This document shows, piece by piece, positions 16,867-24,829 of a DNA stretch of 37,602 bases (position 1 is the stretch's first letter; every line of letters starts with the position of its first letter). The stretch is from assembly GCF_000448565.1 (NCBI RefSeq), contig NZ_CM002128.1:950960-988561 (forward strand), written 5' to 3'. The translations under genes and the position numbers were made by a program. Under the pieces are notes generated by a model. That model had not been told where the DNA came from. It saw nothing but the letters and a program-made list of their open reading frames with translations, and searched no databases. Source of the DNA: Streptococcus sp. HSISM1 (lineage in GTDB: Bacteria; Bacillota; Bacilli; Lactobacillales; Streptococcaceae).

Positions 16867-18258
16867 TTAATTATTTACATCATATGGGAACATTTTTTTA
16901 ATATCTTCTTTCATCTTTTTATTAGGAATTTTCTCTAAATCCATATATTTGAAGAATTCTTCATCATTTTGAACGACATGAACCTTCCCATCTTTAGTAT
17001 ACTCAGCTGGTATGGTCAGATTAGCGAAGGACTGACCAAAATCTCTAGAGACCACGTAGTTCTGTACTTCATACAAGCGTCTCAGCAATGAGAACTCTGT
17101 AGTATCCTTACTTTGATTTAATTCCTTTTTAAAATATTGGAAAAATTCTTTTTTATTATTCGCAAGATGTTCTTGACCATCTTTTGAAAGCTCTGCTGGT
17201 ATCTTATGATACTGTAGGACATCATACCATCCACCTGAACGCTGCTCTGGAACTTTATAAAGCAGTTCCAAAAATGAAATATCAAAGTTGAGATCTTCTG
17301 GTCCGAGAAAGTATAGATAGGCATTCTCCCCTTTTGTCGATTCTTCACCCCATTTTACAGTAGTTGGATTATTCCCTTTGCTTAAAATAGAATATACTTT
17401 CGGATAGAGTGTTTTCAATGGGATGTCCTTAGTATAATCACTACGATCTGTAAATAACAAACGTGAATGTTGGAGCTGCAATTGTCCTCCTTCAAAATTG
17501 TATTCAAATGGATGTAAGTCTTTGTCGCTTTCTCGATTTTCTTTTTGAACTTGTTCATAACCTTTGCCTGATGAGGTTTTCCAAGCGAACTTTCCATCCT
17601 TAACATTCATTAACCCTATACGAGATTGATACTCTGTTTGTACATAGATATTTCCAGGTTCTACAATATATTTGTCTTTCTTATCGACAAGAATATCAAT
17701 CGGAATGTATGTTTCTCCATCATCTGTATCCAACAACATAGAAGAAACTTTAACAGATAAGGGGATATAATTCTTATCCATATCTCGTACTATCTTAAAA
17801 ACATCATATGTTTTCTTCACTAAGCGCTTGTCCTTGGTATCATAGACATCAATGAGCCAGTACTCTCCCTTTTGTGCTTTATTTGTAGTTAGGTAAGGAA
17901 CTTGATTACCACGAATATAATATTGAAAATAGAGACGTGGGTCAGATTTTAATTTGTAACTTTCTTGTGCAATGTACCGTTCACTATTTCCACCATTTAT
18001 AAACCATTCTACTTTAACTTTTGAATTATACGAATATGCTTCCAGCGCCTCATCCACTTCCTCTTTATTATCCCATTGAATGGCTACTGCTTTCCCACCT
18101 GCAATAAATTGGGAGTCAACTATGTTTGGACGAGGTTTCCAAGTTACAAATTGTGATATATCACGCTTATGAATTTCATACCGGATGAACCAGCCTCCTG
18201 CCAAGGTAACGAGTAATACAAATATCCAAAACTTGATTGATTTAAAAACCTTCTTCAT
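16867..18258 (-). CDS. Membrane-anchored extracellular protein of unknown function
   Basis: 463 residues, not recognised. The start chosen is the ATG at 18258, which follows an AGGAGG site by 7 bases; an upstream in-frame ATG at 18285 lacks one. A basic N-terminus (MKKVFKSIKFW) leads into one membrane segment (about residues 9-26), and the rest is hydrophilic and presumably extracellular, rich in Lys, Asp and Tyr. Two segments resemble each other (IPAELSKDGQEHLANNKKEFFQYF and, near the C-terminus, a PAEYTKDGKVHVVQNDEEFFKY stretch), suggesting an internal repeat of about 40-100 residues. The gene is clearly more AT-rich than its housekeeping neighbours, which fits horizontal acquisition. It probably shares a transcript with the following lipoprotein. 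Confidence 0.75.
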   Translation of the reverse strand: MKKVFKSIKFWIFVLLVTLAGGWFIRYEIHKRDISQFVTWKPRPNIVDSQFIAGGKAVAIQWDNKEEVDEALEAYSYNSKVKVEWFINGGNSERYIAQESYKLKSDPRLYFQYYIRGNQVPYLTTNKAQKGEYWLIDVYDTKDKRLVKKTYDVFKIVRDMDKNYIPLSVKVSSMLLDTDDGETYIPIDILVDKKDKYIVEPGNIYVQTEYQSRIGLMNVKDGKFAWKTSSGKGYEQVQKENRESDKDLHPFEYNFEGGQLQLQHSRLLFTDRSDYTKDIPLKTLYPKVYSILSKGNNPTTVKWGEESTKGENAYLYFLGPEDLNFDISFLELLYKVPEQRSGGWYDVLQYHKIPAELSKDGQEHLANNKKEFFQYFKKELNQSKDTTEFSLLRRLYEVQNYVVSRDFGQSFANLTIPAEYTKDGKVHVVQNDEEFFKYMDLEKIPNKKMKEDIKKMFPYDVNN

Positions 18259-18323
18259 TCCATCTCCTCCTAATCTCTTCCTCATTTTACCATCAATCCC
18301 CCCTTTTGTCAGTCAAATAGATA

Positions 18324-18500
18324 AGGCTGGGACAAAAGTCCTAGCCTCTCAATTGTTTTTGGATTGTCGAGCAAGACGCAGTGGTTGAGTGGGCTCTACT
18401 ACGCTGATTTCATCAGCTTTTACAGCCCTACTCAACTGTGCGGAGGTGGGACGACGAAATCGAATTCTAACGAATTACCGATTTCTGTCCCACTCTCTTT
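18324..18500. repeat. 177-bp structured intergenic repeat, full copy 1
   Basis: Nearly identical along its whole 177 bases to 36568-36744 (I see only a couple of substitutions, such as GGTTGAG/GGCTGAG and TTTCATC/TTTTATC). It begins AGGCTGGGACAAAAGTCCT, itself a hairpin, and ends CTGTCCCACTCTCTTT. GTTGAGTGGGCT and AGCCCTACTCAAC pair as a long stem around the small hairpin GCTGA/TCAGC, and GGGACA near one end pairs with TGTCCC near the other. Its last bases give the stop codon of the minus-strand GNAT gene. It lies between that gene and the surface protein promoter region. Confidence 0.9.
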
Positions 18501-18902
18501 ATTTCATATAGATCATCCCTGTACAGGCTTGCTCTGAAAGTTCAACAAAGCCCAGGGATTGGTAAAAGGCTAGATTTTTCTCGCTACGTTCAGTGGCAAG
18601 GAGCCGTTGATAGACATTTGGGAAGGTCGCTAAAGCCTCTTTTAAGAGTTTCTTTCCAATGCCTTGGCGCTGGTGATCTGGTCTTACCAAAAGGTCCTGC
18701 ACAAAAATAACCGAGTGGCCATCACCTACCAAGCGAATGTAGGCGACGAGCTCTTTCTCATCATAGACGGCCAACTGCCAGAGACTAGCTTTGACAGCTT
18801 GTTCCAGCATAGATGGGTTGTTGGTATAATTGGTCCAACCCACCGAGGTGTAGAGTGCGAGTAGGTCTGTCATCGCTGGAATTTCTTTTTATAATCTAAC
18901 AT
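18499..18902 (-). pseudogene. GNAT-family N-acetyltransferase, frameshifted at codon 6
   Basis: The open frame from 18873 (124 residues) has no ribosome binding site. A strong site (GGAG, 5-base spacing) stands before an ATG at 18900-18902, whose frame closes after ten codons (MLDYKKKFQR). Adding one A to the A5 run (18886-18890) gives MLDYKKEIPAMTDLL, the normal GNAT N-terminus, and a 134-residue protein. The acetyl-CoA loop is VRPDHQRQGIGKKLL, followed by the usual FYQSLGF motif. The substrate is unknown. The gene starts right at the end of the methyltransferase gene, so they form one operon. Downstream ATG use could still yield a shortened enzyme lacking the first beta strand. Confidence 0.8.
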
Positions 18903-18903
18903 C

Positions 18904-19614
18904 TTAACTCCTTTTTAACCGATAGTGCTGGAAGAAGGCGATATCTCGGTAAGGGGACTCTTGGCAAACAGATAGCTCCATCTTGAGCATAGACTCTCGC
19001 CAGCCTTCTTGGCCCTTGAAGCGATTGTCCTGCAAGGCATAAAAGACACGGATCCCTTGGTAGTCCTGAACTTCGAGGGCTAGATCGTCTACTGCTCTAT
19101 CTAGATCATAGGCCTGTGCCAAGCCCATGGAGTGGGTTTCCAGGTCTTGACCGGCTAAGAGATCAAGCGCCTTCTGAGTATCATTTTCAAAGACGACGGT
19201 CTGCAGGACGCGGCCAACCTCATTGTGCTTGACGATAGAGAGCAGGCCTCCTGGTTTCAAGAGACGAGTGAATGCCTTGAGAACCACCTTGCGATCCTCT
19301 ACATACTCCAAGACATTGTGACAGAGGATGACATCAAAACTGGCATCTTCAAGACTTGCTAACTGGTCCAGACTCCCGACGAGTTGCTGGTAGGGATGGT
19401 CCTGGACCCGCAAGGCCACCATTTCCTCATTAGGCTCCACAGCTAGGACTTGATTTTCTTGCGCTAGATGGTTGGCTACAAGGCCAAAACCACTCCCGAA
19501 ATCAAGCACCCGTTTTCCCTTGATGTCCTGTAATTGTTCAAAAAGGATATCATAATAGATCTGTCCCCAGGGTTGCTGGAGGTTTTCTAAATAGGCTTGA
19601 ATATTCACGGCCAT
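18904..19614 (-). CDS. Class I SAM-dependent methyltransferase
   Basis: A 236-residue cytosolic methyltransferase. The SAM motif I is VLDFGSGFG (residues 36-44), an acidic residue follows in LAVEPNEEM (motif II, E60), and FDVILCHNVLEYVED (about residues 94-108) with LLKPGGLLSIV are motifs of the UbiE/Methyltransf_11 group. Length is normal. The substrate cannot be told from sequence. It lies 10 bases after the SDR gene and directly before the GNAT gene, in a dense minus-strand operon running from miaA. Confidence 0.85.
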   Translation of the reverse strand: MAVNIQAYLENLQQPWGQIYYDILFEQLQDIKGKRVLDFGSGFGLVANHLAQENQVLAVEPNEEMVALRVQDHPYQQLVGSLDQLASLEDASFDVILCHNVLEYVEDRKVVLKAFTRLLKPGGLLSIVKHNEVGRVLQTVVFENDTQKALDLLAGQDLETHSMGLAQAYDLDRAVDDLALEVQDYQGIRVFYALQDNRFKGQEGWRESMLKMELSVCQESPYRDIAFFQHYRLKRS

Positions 19615-19624
19615 CGATCTCCTC

Positions 19625-20380
19625 CTATTTGAAATTGAACATCTTGCTGGCTAGCTTGTCTGAGATGCGTGGGAAAAGGGTATAGAGCTTGTGAGTTAGG
19701 TTCAAGAGCCAAGGCAAATTGAGCTCGCGTTTTGCTTTTCCAAAGTTCTTCACAATCTTCTTAGCCACAAAGTCTGGTTCCAAAATGTAGCGGTCCACAG
19801 CCTTGACATAGCTTCCGTCTGGGTCTGCCTGGTCAAAGAAAGTGGTCCGGATGGGGCCTGGATTGACCGTCGTCACATGGACACCAAAGGGCATCAGTTC
19901 CAAGCGCAGGGCATTGGAGAAACCAATGGCCGCAAACTTGGTGGCCGAATAAAGGCTGGATTTGGCAGTTGCGACGAGACCCGCCATGCTGACGATGTTG
20001 ACGATGTGCCCCTTGCCTGCTTCCTTCATGTGCGCACCCATCAAGCGTGAGAGCTGCATGAGGGCAAAGGTATTGACCTCAAACATCTCCCGCACCTGCT
20101 GGTCAGAAATGCGATCAAACTCTTCAAAGATCCCATAGCCTGCATTGTTGACCAAGACATCGATCTGTCCATAGCACTGATAGAGCTCTTCTACCAAATC
20201 TTGGACGGCTGAGGTATCAGTGATATCGATCCCGATGCATTCGGCTTGAGGATGACTGGCATAGAGCTTTTCCAGTTTTTCTTGATTTCTACCTAGGAGA
20301 ATCAGCCGATCTTCAGGGAGGAGCTTGACCATTTCTTGGGCCAAGCCTCCACTTGCTCCTGTTATGAGAATGGTTCGCAT
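19625..20380 (-). CDS. Short-chain dehydrogenase/reductase (DltE-like)
   Basis: A 251-residue classical SDR. The NAD(P)-binding motif TGASGGLA is at residues 7-14, NNAG at 78-81, and the catalytic residues are S131, Y144 and K148 (YSATK). The ATG at 20380 is chosen because it follows a GGAG site by 7 bases and yields the standard N-terminus MRTILITGASGG; the open frame upstream to 20524 lies inside the RNase Z gene. It begins one base after the RNase Z stop. The substrate is unknown; similar streptococcal proteins are often labelled DltE without evidence. Confidence 0.9.
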   Translation of the reverse strand: MRTILITGASGGLAQEMVKLLPEDRLILLGRNQEKLEKLYASHPQAECIGIDITDTSAVQDLVEELYQCYGQIDVLVNNAGYGIFEEFDRISDQQVREMFEVNTFALMQLSRLMGAHMKEAGKGHIVNIVSMAGLVATAKSSLYSATKFAAIGFSNALRLELMPFGVHVTTVNPGPIRTTFFDQADPDGSYVKAVDRYILEPDFVAKKIVKNFGKAKRELNLPWLLNLTHKLYTLFPRISDKLASKMFNFK

Positions 20381-20381
20381 C

Positions 20382-21311
20382 TTAGATCTCCACTTCTTCC
20401 AAATCTTTGACGACATAGACATTTTCAAAAATGCTGGACGCATCCTTGCGCAATTGGCTGATGTCTTTTGACAAGAAGCGAGCACTGATGTGGTTGAGAA
20501 GAAGGCGCTTCGCTCCAGCTTCACGCGCTACTTCTGCTGCCTGCATATTGGTCGAGTGACCGTGTTTCTTAGCAATCTTCTCATCGCCCTTACCATAGGT
20601 GGACTCATGCACGAGGACATCTGCATTGACTCCAAGGCGGACACTGGCATCCGTCTTTCTGGTATCTCCAAGGATCGTGATAATCTTACCAGGTCGAGGA
20701 GCTGAAATATAATCAGCAGCAATGATCTTGGTGCCATCTTCCAGGGTGACATCTTGTCCATTTTTAACCTGACCAAAGAGCGGTCCAAATGGAACGCCCG
20801 CTGCCTTCAACTTGTCTGCATCGAGTGTTCCTTCAAGGTCCTTCTGCATGATCCGGTAACCGACACAGAAAATGGTGTGGTCCAAAGCTTCCGCATAAAC
20901 CGTGAATTTATCAGTTTCTAAAATCTTACCCAGAGAATGTTCATCGAATTCATGAAAATGGATGCGGTAAGGCAGACGAGAGCCTGATACGCGAAGACTA
21001 GTCATCACAAAGGATTTGATCCCTACTGGTCCATAGATATCCAGATCCGTCTGCTCTTCATTGGCCTGAAAGGCCCGACTAGAGAGGAAACCTGGCAAAC
21101 CAAAAATATGATCTCCGTGTAGGTGAGTAATAAAGATCTTGCTAACCTTTCGCGGACGAATGGTCGTTTCTAAAATTTGATTCTGTGTCGCTTCGCCACA
21201 ATCAAAGAGCCAGACTTCATTGATCTCGTCCAGCAATTTGAGCGCTAGGCTCGATACATTACGGGCTTTTGAGGGTTGCCCAGCTCCCGTTCCTAAAAAT
21301 TGAATGTCCAT
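20382..21311 (-). CDS. rnz: Ribonuclease Z
   Basis: A 309-residue metallo-beta-lactamase-fold endonuclease (ElaC type) that trims the 3' trailers of tRNA precursors. The zinc motif HLHGDH is at residues 63-68; the later ligands appear in [19 protein letters not shown] and HSTNMQAA ... [10 protein letters not shown]. It begins [14 protein letters not shown], the usual family N-terminus. It sits between an unknown conserved gene (3 bases away) and the SDR gene (1 base), in a common streptococcal order with miaA and hflX. Confidence 0.95.
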   Translation of the reverse strand: MDIQFLGTGAGQPSKARNVSSLALKLLDEINEVWLFDCGEATQNQILETTIRPRKVSKIFITHLHGDHIFGLPGFLSSRAFQANEEQTDLDIYGPVGIKSFVMTSLRVSGSRLPYRIHFHEFDEHSLGKILETDKFTVYAEALDHTIFCVGYRIMQKDLEGTLDADKLKAAGVPFGPLFGQVKNGQDVTLEDGTKIIAADYISAPRPGKIITILGDTRKTDASVRLGVNADVLVHESTYGKGDEKIAKKHGHSTNMQAAEVAREAGAKRLLLNHISARFLSKDISQLRKDASSIFENVYVVKDLEEVEI

Positions 21312-21314
21312 TGT

Positions 21315-21944
21315 CTACTTTCTATCTATATAAATCATGGCCGTCCGGTTCTCTGAACGGAAAGAAAGGTTGCCTGGGTAGGCTTGCGCTAACTCGAGGA
21401 GCTCTTCTTGGTTATATCCTGACAGTTTCAAGCGTCCATCTTCCAAGGTCATCAAGTCAGTCAGAGCTGAGAGGGCTTCTGTTTTTGTGACCACTTCTGG
21501 GCCGGCCTCTTGCAGACAGATCTTGCCATCTTTTTCAAAGACCAAACAATGTGGAAAGATCTCTGCGACTTCAAATAAAATGGCAGGGGTGATATCTTCT
21601 GCTGGATGTTCAGCAAAGACACAGGCTAGCTCTTCATTTACGTAAGCCAAGCCATAAGACTTACCTGACAAGTTGAGGCGAATAAAGGGCTTTCGTTCAT
21701 CAAAGCTTTGTTGAACTGTGAATAAGTCAAATGCCCGGCTCAGGTCCAAGAAATAATCCATGGCCTCCTTGGGGCTCTTCTTTTGGTAGAGCTCTGCGAA
21801 ATAGGCGTTGATCACACTTGGGGGAGGCGTAATCACACGAAGACGCAATTCCTCAGGGATCGTGCTTAAAAGATTGGTCAGATAGACCCGATCGAGGCTG
21901 GTATAGCCTCCATATTTTATTGCTAAATCAACGTAATCCGTCAT
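21315..21944 (-). CDS. Conserved protein of unknown function between hflX and rnz
   Basis: 209 residues, from the ATG at 21944 (GGAAG site 6 bases upstream); the longer open frame to 22037 runs inside hflX. It begins MTDYVDLAIKYGGYTSLDRV. The protein is soluble and acidic, with no membrane segment and no enzyme motif that I recognise. Its start overlaps the end of hflX by 17 bases, suggesting translational coupling, and rnz is upstream of the next gene by only 3 bases. Conserved position among RNA-processing genes hints at a housekeeping role, which is inference. Confidence 0.75.
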   Translation of the reverse strand: MTDYVDLAIKYGGYTSLDRVYLTNLLSTIPEELRLRVITPPPSVINAYFAELYQKKSPKEAMDYFLDLSRAFDLFTVQQSFDERKPFIRLNLSGKSYGLAYVNEELACVFAEHPAEDITPAILFEVAEIFPHCLVFEKDGKICLQEAGPEVVTKTEALSALTDLMTLEDGRLKLSGYNQEELLELAQAYPGNLSFRSENRTAMIYIDRK

Positions 21945-23174
21945 AAAATTCTTCCAACTTCCACTTATTTTTCTCTGCGATATAGCCTTGAATGACCTCG
22001 ACATCCTCTTCAAATTCGCGCTGGTCAATGATCGCAACCATTTCTAAATCATGTGTCCGATAAGATTTTGAAAAGGGAACGCGAATGGTAAAGGGAACAA
22101 AGAGTTCTCTCAGTTTTTCTAGAAGCAAAGCCTGGAGATCTTCACGGGCTGTCTCAGAGCGTGCTGAAATCAAGCTAAAAGGTGTCTGGGTTGGTGTAAA
22201 GTCTGCTACTTTATCTGCTTTGTTGTAAAGCGTCAAACGAGGGATCTCCAACATATCCAGGTCCTTCATGATCGAAAGCACGGTCTTTTCATGCTCTTCA
22301 TGATTGGGATCAGACGCATCGATGACATGGACCAGAAGGTCTACATTCTTACTTTCTTCCAAGGTCGACTTAAAGCTCGATACCAGCTCTGTTGGTAGAT
22401 CTTGGATAAAGCCAACCGTATCGGTCAGCGTCACTTGCAGATTGCCTGTTAGATGGATGCTCTTGGTTGTGGCATCCAAGGTCGCAAAGAGTTCATCGGC
22501 TTCATACTGACTCTTACTGGTCAGCTGATTCATAATGGTCGACTTTCCTGCATTGGTATAGCCGATCAAACCAATCTTGAAGACAGGTGATTCCAAGCGT
22601 TTTTCACGAAGGGTTTCCCGGTTTTTTCAACTGCCTTGAGCTGGCGCTCGATATCGGTGATTTGATTGCGAACGCTCCGGCGGTTCAACTCCAACTGACT
22701 TTCCCCTGGACCACGAGAACCAATTCCCCCAGCTTGACGGCTGAGCATGATTCCTTGACCGACAAGGCGTGGCAAGAGGTATTTGAGCTGGGCCAAGTGT
22801 ACCTGCAACTTGCCTTCATGACTCCTAGCCCGCATAGCAAAGATATCTAAAATCAGCTGCATCCGGTCAATAACCTTGACCCCAAGGATTTCTTCTAAGT
22901 TGACATTTTGACGGGGGGTCAGGCGATTATTGACCACCACGGTCGTAATCTCATCTGCTTCGACCATTTGAGCGATTTCTTCTAGTTTTCCTGAGCCGAC
23001 AAAGGTCTTGGTGTCGTATTTCTCCCGCTTTTGTGTATAGGAACCCCGGACATCTCCACCGGCTGTTTTAGCCAGGCTCGCCAACTCCTCCATAGACATA
23101 TCAAAATTGTCCATGCCTTGAAGTTCCACACCGACCAAAAGGATGCGTTCTTGTTTCTTTTCTGTTTCAATCAT
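21928..23174 (-). pseudogene. hflX: Ribosome-associated GTPase HflX, interrupted by a single-base deletion
   Basis: HflX is a GTPase that splits stalled or hibernating 70S ribosomes. The N-terminal half (from the ATG at 23174) contains GSGKLEEI and the HflX signature GGIGSRGPGESQLELNRR, then runs out of frame after QLKAVEK. The C-terminal half (from about 22596) has the G domain: GYTNAGKST (G1), DTVGF (G3), and LYNKADKV (G4). Adding one A to the A6 run (22622-22627) restores VEKNRETLREKRLESPVFK, the expected linker, and a 415-residue protein of normal length. It overlaps miaA by 8 bases. Either an assembly error or a true loss; with four matching cases nearby, error is more likely. Confidence 0.9.
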
Positions 23175-24054
23175 GCTGTAAAAACTCCTTAACATCTGCA
23201 AGAACCTGCTCCTTGAAGTGGGGGGCAGAAATGGCGTAAAATTTAACTTCCATTCGATTTCGAAACCAGGTCAGCTGCCGTTTGGCAAAACGCCGCGTAT
23301 TGCGCTTGAGAATCTCACTAGCTTCCGCAAGGCTCTGTTCTCCCTTAAAGTAAGGAAAGAGTTCCTTGTAGCCAATGCCTTTAGCTGCCTGAACCTCCGG
23401 ATGGTCATCATAGAGCCACCGGGCTTCATCCAGCAAGCCTTCCTCTAGCATGCGATCTACTCGGCGATTGATGCGCTCATAGATCAAGGAACGGTCATCA
23501 TCTAGACAGATGAGATAGGGTTCATAATCGGTCTCTTCGTTTGCGAGGTCCTGCCCAAAATGCGCAATTTCAAGAGCCCGCATGGCCCGACGGCGATTGA
23601 GCTGAGGAATCACAAGTCCTTGCTCCGCTACCCTTTGGTACAAGTCTTCGTCCGACAGCAAGTCCAATTGAGCGCGATAGGCCAGAATCTCTTCATGAGG
23701 AACTTCACCACCTAGATGATAACCTTCGAGCAGACTTTGGATGTAAAGGCCCGTTCCACCAGCAATGATAGGAAGCTTGCCTCGAGCTGTGATATCCTCA
23801 ATCGCAGTCTTAGCTTCTCTTACAAAATCAAAAGCCGAGTAAGACTCGGTCACCTCCCGCACATCGATCAAATGATGAGGAGCTGCAGCTTGCTCTTCTG
23901 GTGTCGCCTTGGCTGTTCCAATATCCAGCTTGCGATAGACTTGCTGGCTATCGCCACTGATAATTTCACCATTGAGGGCTTGCGCCAAATCGATCGCAAG
24001 AGCTGTTTTCCCAACAGCAGTTGGTCCCACAATCACAATTATCTTGGTTTTCAT
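23167..24054 (-). CDS. miaA: tRNA dimethylallyltransferase MiaA
   Basis: A 295-residue enzyme that adds a dimethylallyl group to A37 of tRNAs reading UNN codons. The P-loop GPTAVGKT is at residues 10-17, followed by the family motifs [23 protein letters not shown] and [20 protein letters not shown]-type [12 protein letters not shown] is near the C-terminus. The ATG at 24054 has an AAGGA site 6 bases upstream; a TTG five codons earlier is less likely. It heads the operon with hflX, the unknown gene, rnz, SDR, methyltransferase and GNAT. Confidence 0.95.
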   Translation of the reverse strand: MKTKIIVIVGPTAVGKTALAIDLAQALNGEIISGDSQQVYRKLDIGTAKATPEEQAAAPHHLIDVREVTESYSAFDFVREAKTAIEDITARGKLPIIAGGTGLYIQSLLEGYHLGGEVPHEEILAYRAQLDLLSDEDLYQRVAEQGLVIPQLNRRRAMRALEIAHFGQDLANEETDYEPYLICLDDDRSLIYERINRRVDRMLEEGLLDEARWLYDDHPEVQAAKGIGYKELFPYFKGEQSLAEASEILKRNTRRFAKRQLTWFRNRMEVKFYAISAPHFKEQVLADVKEFLQHD

Positions 24055-24094
24055 CGTTTTTCCTTGCAAAATTCACGTTTTTTCGTTACCATAT

Positions 24095-24103
24095 ATTATA
24101 ACA
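24095..24103 (-). promoter_or_regulatory. Extended -10 promoter of the miaA operon
   Basis: Minus strand TGTTATAAT, a TGn extended -10 about 40 bases before the miaA ATG. The divergent small gene at 24138 must have its promoter in the same AT-rich stretch, but I cannot fix its -10 with confidence. Confidence 0.55.
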
Positions 24104-24137
24104 TAAATATTTAAAGTTCAGAAAAGGAGAAATTCTC

Positions 24138-24308
24138 ATGGCTAAAGGATTTGGTAAAGGTTTTGTTACTGGTGTTGCTGGTACAGTTGCTGCTGTCGCA
24201 GGTGCAGTTTACACATTCAAGAAGAAAGTAATCGAACCAGAAGAACAAAAAGCAGCTTTCATCGAAGAAAACCGCAAAAAAGCAGCACGTCGCCGTGTCT
24301 CACACTAA
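24138..24308 (+). CDS. DUF3042 small protein
   Basis: A 56-residue protein beginning MAKGFGKGFVTGVAGTVAAV, with one hydrophobic Gly/Ala/Val segment (about residues 8-26) and a highly basic tail ending RRRVSH. This is the pattern of the DUF3042 family of Lactobacillales, whose function is not known; a membrane association is likely. The ATG has an AAGGAG site 11 bases upstream, and a very strong terminator follows within 10 bases, so it is monocistronic and probably well expressed. It is divergent from miaA. Confidence 0.85.
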   Translation: MAKGFGKGFVTGVAGTVAAVAGAVYTFKKKVIEPEEQKAAFIEENRKKAARRRVSH

Positions 24309-24314
24309 TCATTC

Positions 24315-24344
24315 AAAAAGCTCCGGGAAACCGGAGCTTTTTTT
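24315..24344 (+). terminator. Terminator of the DUF3042 gene
   Basis: AGCTCCGG/CCGGAGCT stem (8 bp, extended by A-T pairs) around a GAAA tetraloop, followed by seven T. The same core recurs at 24795-24817. Confidence 0.92.
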
Positions 24345-24466
24345 GCTGAAGAAAAAGTCCATTTTGGAAAATTTTCTCTTATTGGTAGGGTTTGTCACGA
24401 TATGCTAACACAAGTAATGCGAAAAGAATTAGAATGATATATATTATGTTTATTCAAACATATACT

Positions 24467-24768
24467 GAAACTTTCCGCCGCGAGAAAAGTGCTAGAAACA
24501 CTATGGTTTCTAGCACTCGGTAGTTTTGAGAGTAAAACAGTTCGGGGAACTGTTTTAGCCTGAGCCCAGAAATTAAAGAGCGAAGAGGTTCAAAACTAAT
24601 TGAACACGGACTGCGGATTGTGTCAAAAAGATAAGTTCTCCTAGAATCGAAAGATTCTGCGTCAAACTTCCTATTTTGACTTTATCCGCAGACGCCCTTT
24701 GTATCTTGATTTAGTCATGGAACTTCGTAGAAGTTCGCTGACGTCCGTACTCACCTAAGGAAAGTTTC
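24467..24768. repeat. BOX-like modular hairpin element, long copy with terminal inverted repeats
   Basis: 302 bases bounded by a perfect 10-base inverted repeat GAAACTTTCC/GGAAAGTTTC. Internal perfect hairpins: 12 bp at 24488-24517 (AGTGCTAGAAAC arm), 10 bp at 24534-24556 (AAAACAGTTC arm), 6 bp AGAATC/GATTCT around a GAAA loop near 24643-24658, and 7 bp GAACTTC/GAAGTTC at about 24720-24736. A long-range pair CTGCGGAT (24611-24618)/ATCCGCAG (24684-24691) encloses part of these. Its right end, inverted, matches the left end of the element at 3122-3253. No open frame fits a transposase, so a MITE- or BOX-like non-autonomous element is the best description. Confidence 0.85.
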
Positions 24769-24786
24769 TATGATGACGTTTGTCTT

Positions 24787-24824
24787 CAATCTAAAAGCCC
24801 CGGGAAACCGGAGCTTTTAGATTG
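24787..24824 (-). terminator. Terminator after the rexBA/DUF4298 operon
   Basis: A 17-base arm pair (CAATCTAAAAGC and GCTTTTAGATTG outside, CCGG inside, one C/A mismatch) around a 4-base loop. Read on the minus strand the inner part ends in TTTTAGATT. It reuses the core of the terminator at 24315-24344. Confidence 0.65.
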
Positions 24825-24829
24825 AAATT

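Larger units (their letters stand above)
24345..24829. other. Intergenic region with a large structured repeat
   Basis: 485 bases between two terminators that share the same core, with no credible gene. It contains about 120 AT-rich bases, the 302-bp hairpin-rich element (24467-24768) and a long hairpin at 24787-24824. Confidence 0.7.

Noticed and set aside
20381-20524. N-terminal extension of the SDR protein
   Set aside because: The extension is antisense-free but lies inside rnz in another frame and reads as non-protein-like; the ATG at 20380 has the ribosome binding site and the family N-terminus.
24361-24390. Possible CodY box (ATTTTGGAAAATT)
   Set aside because: One base short of the consensus spacing and not next to a gene start; it follows a terminator.
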